In this document: positions 60,440-64,000 of the stretch, in pieces
Numbering within the stretch: position 1 is the stretch's first letter
How the letters are laid out: every line of letters starts with the position of its first letter
Origin: Viscum album
Taxonomy: Eukaryota > Streptophyta > Magnoliopsida > Santalales > Viscaceae
Reading direction: 5' to 3'
Assembly: GCA_963277665.1 (NCBI GenBank)
Contig: OY728142.1
Coordinates: forward strand, 14,088,001 to 14,152,000
DNA length: 64,000 bases
The notes under the pieces: generated by a model
Database searches by the model: none
Told to the model about the DNA's origin: nothing
What the model saw: only the letters and a program-made list of their open reading frames with translations
Position numbers and translations under genes: made by a program

Positions 60440-61676
60440 AAACAAGTACCCAACCAAGCTCTTCATAAGGCATAAAGGGAATTCGTGATCCCCACATGTT
60501 GGAAAAATTGATTGGGAATCAAAATGATTCATTTGGTAATAATTTTTCATAAATTAGAGGCAAACTAAAGTGTAATAAATAAATACATGATAAAAAATTA
60601 AATAAATGATACAAAAAGGTCATAAGACACTTATTTGATCCAAATAAACTACATAAATAAATATAATCCAAAGTAAAAAAGTTAAAGTAGGTAGTATAAC
60701 ATATGAAAAACTATCAAAAAAACAACATGAAATCAACTCAATCTAACTTCATACCATCTCTATGTAACCTTGAGTTTCTCACCCCCAACCAAATCACCCC
60801 ACATCATCCATGATGATCAAAGTATAAGTCCAACCTAAAACTTAGAACCTAAAATATATAGATATGAGTTAAAAATATTAGTAGGACACCATAACCCACT
60901 AAATATTTGAAATATTTTTTATAAATTAATTCATCAATGATAGTTTGAAAATAAAACCATAAATTAAGATTTTCATATATATATAACATATGTAAATAAA
61001 AATATTTCCATATACATCATTTAAAACATTTCTCACTGTTTTCCACAACTGGACTCACGTGTTTTGAAAACCAATCCACTATCATAATCTATTTTCAAAC
61101 CACACATACTGTTAACATTTCTTAATATCAACACATTTATTTTATATAAAATTATAATGATCACATTAAAACATCAAGCTATCCAAATACATCTATTAAG
61201 ACAAGGCACCCATTTTTAAATCCCCTTTAAAGCACCAGCACAAGAGTCATTAAATTCAAAATGGTTTCCCAACATCTTTGAAAACTCATTTTATAAATGA
61301 AATAATCCAACACATACACATAGTTCAAGCATAAAAAGTTGGCACTGCATATCCCAAGGCACATATATATCAAACATAAACAAATGAAGGTTCCACACTA
61401 ATGAAATTAGGGGAAATGGTACAAGCAATAACTATATTAAACAATCATTAGTCACTAACCAACTAAATAATCAAATGTGTCATGGAATCTACCCTATGTC
61501 CTATAGTGATAAATCTTATACCCTTCTTAGCAAACTAACTTGTCAACCTATATTGCATCCCAAAATGACGCACTCGTCTATCCTGCACTAGCCTCATCAG
61601 AGTGGAACACCCCTATATAGAGTTTTTTCACACTAGAGGGGACACTAGTTGGATCTTCCCTAGAGCCTCTCATGTA
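60440..61676 (-). repeat. 1.2-kb direct repeat E, right copy
   Basis: Partner of 54939-56163. It includes the AGAGTGGAACACCCC block (61609-61623) that in the left copy reads AGAGTAGAACTCCCC. Confidence 0.5.
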
Positions 61677-64000
61677 AAAATAAAGAAAGCATGTTAAAGC
61701 ATAGTTTACAATAGTGAGTCTAAATATTCTTCTAATACATGAGATCATATTATATAAAAAATAAAAATCAACAGTACCCTGCTCTTGCTTCCTTATTGGT
61801 TTTCCACTCTTCCCTAACATCGCACATTCTGAGCCATCTCTCTCCAAAATAATCCATCCCGATGAAACCTAGGAAAGGAACCACAACTTTCAACACATTC
61901 ATCACATCATCACATCAGCATATAGTAACTAGTAATTTTTTTAGATCCACCACATCATGTATGATGTGTATCATACACTGGTATTATACCTCAAGTCATC
62001 ATAGCCCATACACTGAGTAAGTACCTCAATTCCTCACACCCTATACATGTCATACCTATAATAATTATTTGGATACTATATTCAGGGATACAAGTGTCTG
62101 AATAATCACATGATATCACATACCTCTAACCACATATATAGTTAAAATAACTGTCATGCATACCATGAAAGTAACTTCCAAGAGAAGAGAGCAAGTTAGA
62201 GGGGGTAGTCAGATTTCCATCCTCCCACTATGATTTTGGGGAAAGTATCCTCCAAAATTCCACTAGGTGTCAGTCACCCTAACTAACATGGATGAGAATC
62301 ATATGAAATAATAAAATATACAAGATATATTATATCTAATGACCACACTATGGGAATATAATATTTTTAAACTCAATTGAATTTATAGTTTTTCAGACAC
62401 CCGGCTGCCACTACTTGGGACTAGATATCCAATAAGCACATATGCATTTAAATATCTGTATTAATTACTTATTTTTTTATCATTTCCTTCCATTAATTAA
62501 TTTATTAAGCATTAAATTAACCATTAACATAATCCCATATTAATTTATATTAACCACCATCACTAAGTCCATTCCCTAAAGGATAAATCCAAACCAAGTC
62601 AATGGTTTATCAAGATTATCATATTTTTAGAATTTTCATTCTGTAAACACCAAACTCATGGGTTAATAATTAGTTATTCCTTATTAGCATAATTAAAAAT
62701 GTAGGAACTCTAGGAAAACCACACTAAGATACCACCAATAGGAAGCACAAAACCAAGCACATCCATTTGCCTCAATTAGTGGGGATAGTAATGCAGATAA
62801 AAGAAGAAACCCAGCCAGCATCCATTAAATAGATTCATTCAAGAAAGAATCCATCAATATCACATTAATGGGTAATCCTAGATTCAATATGTTCCATCAT
62901 CTATAATGGAATCCCAAACACCCAAATGCATATCTTAATGCATATCTCTATCAGAGTTTTCAACTACTGTCAAATCATCTAGGCCTCCCCACCCACTTCA
63001 TATCAACCATCGTAGGCTCACATCACATCTAATCCTCCCCAACCAATATCAAAATTCCTAGTGAATATCATATCTAAATCACATGAAAAATTTAGTAGGA
63101 AAAGAACAATCATATCCAATTAGGAAATCTAGTCCCTAAAACAAGGCATCTAGCCTTCATGCACAAATGATCTCTCACAGATCCAAATACAAGGCACTCA
63201 ACCTTCTCAAGAAAATGGGAAACTCTAGACCTAATAATTATATTTATCAAAAAACCATTTTTTTATTACTTCTTGAATTAATAAATTAATTATTCATAGG
63301 TTAAAACTATGGGAAACTGAATCCATCAAGCTATAATTACTTACCAAATTAATTAAAATTTTAATTTAAACATGCTTCCAAGATTAAATTTGAATTTCAA
63401 AAGCAATATGTAATTACAATTTATTAACATTACATTATTTTATTTCATCAACTAGAGTAAACATGATTCACATTCATTATAAATCCTATCAATGCATTGA
63501 ATTACATATTCAAATAAACATGCATACTTTCATCAATTTTATCATCATAAAATTACAATAACCACAAGATTCATTAAACATTCCTCTTTATTCTACATCC
63601 AATTAATTATAAGTTAAATAATTACAAATTTAAATGATTTTACAATTTAAATAAATAATAAAATGATAATTCATATCACTAAAATAAATGATAATAAGAA
63701 TAGAATAGGTATATCACTATCTGGAAATTCAAGAGAAAACCCACCATCAGGGTAGAAAGAAACAACATGCGGTCACTATAATGAGTTCTTTATTAATCTA
63801 GTTAAATAACTATTATGTCAATTACATTACCCTAAAAAGTTATAAACCATGATAAATTTATTATTTTACATAAATAAAAAAGGATAATTAATGAATCTTA
63901 TACCAGCAATAAGGAATCTCCATGCGACTCGCTGCACTAAAATAGGGGGCACACACAAGATGGGATCTCCACAAGATAACTCAATCCCTAAGAAGAAGGG
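61677..64000. other. Gene-free continuation to the window end
   Basis: The same strand bias as 56164-60439. No domain, repeat unit or RNA gene is recognised. It is probably the rest of a minus-oriented LTR running off the window. Confidence 0.35.

Noticed and set aside
1..64000. Host protein-coding genes, rRNA or organelle DNA
   Set aside because: No exon-like conserved domain outside retroelement proteins, no rRNA or plastid/mitochondrial gene sequence seen.

Overview
This 64 kb window looks like plant nuclear heterochromatin made almost entirely of nested, decayed retrotransposons. I see no intact host gene, no rRNA, no conventional tRNA gene and no CRISPR array. The evidence for a seed plant with a large genome is the set of families present: a Ty3/gypsy chromovirus of Tekay/Del type, a Ty1/copia Sirevirus, an L1-type plant LINE, and LTR elements primed by initiator tRNA-Met. 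The DNA is strongly AT-rich and CpG-poor. The species cannot be named from the sequence.

Layout. (1) 1-2661: 3' half of a Tekay-type Ty3 element on the + strand (RT, RNase H, integrase, chromodomain-like end), followed by its LTR (2662 to about 18325). (2) That LTR is split by element A (4702-17007, - strand) with a perfect AACTC target duplication; A has two 4.88-kb LTRs around a 2.55-kb interior that keeps only a small zinc-knuckle gag. (3) About 18530-23000: a degenerate LINE on the - strand. (4) 23001-25908: non-coding DNA ending in a polypurine tract and the start of another + strand LTR (D). (5) 27896-45620: element C (- strand, 2.8-kb LTRs), whose left LTR is split by element B (29285-39711, - strand, 4.15-kb LTRs, perfect CTTAG duplication). 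(6) About 46100-54770: a Sirevirus on the - strand with gag, protease, integrase, RT and RNase H remnants, a long extra coding-like stretch after RNase H, and a 3' LTR start. (7) 54939-64000: two 1.2-kb direct repeats, probably minus-oriented LTR pieces, in gene-free DNA whose + strand is C-rich and G-poor.

The most interesting system is the A/B/C group. The three families are diverged but share one plan: giant LTRs, a 1.6-2.6-kb interior, no pol, the same tRNA-Met primer site, and related leader and LTR modules. A and B also share a three-knuckle mini-gag that lacks a recognisable capsid domain. They resemble a stable lineage of non-autonomous TR-GAG-like elements that would need pol in trans. 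LTR divergence judged by eye on short samples (A about 4-6 %, B about 13 %, C over 20 %) agrees with B lying inside C and A being youngest.
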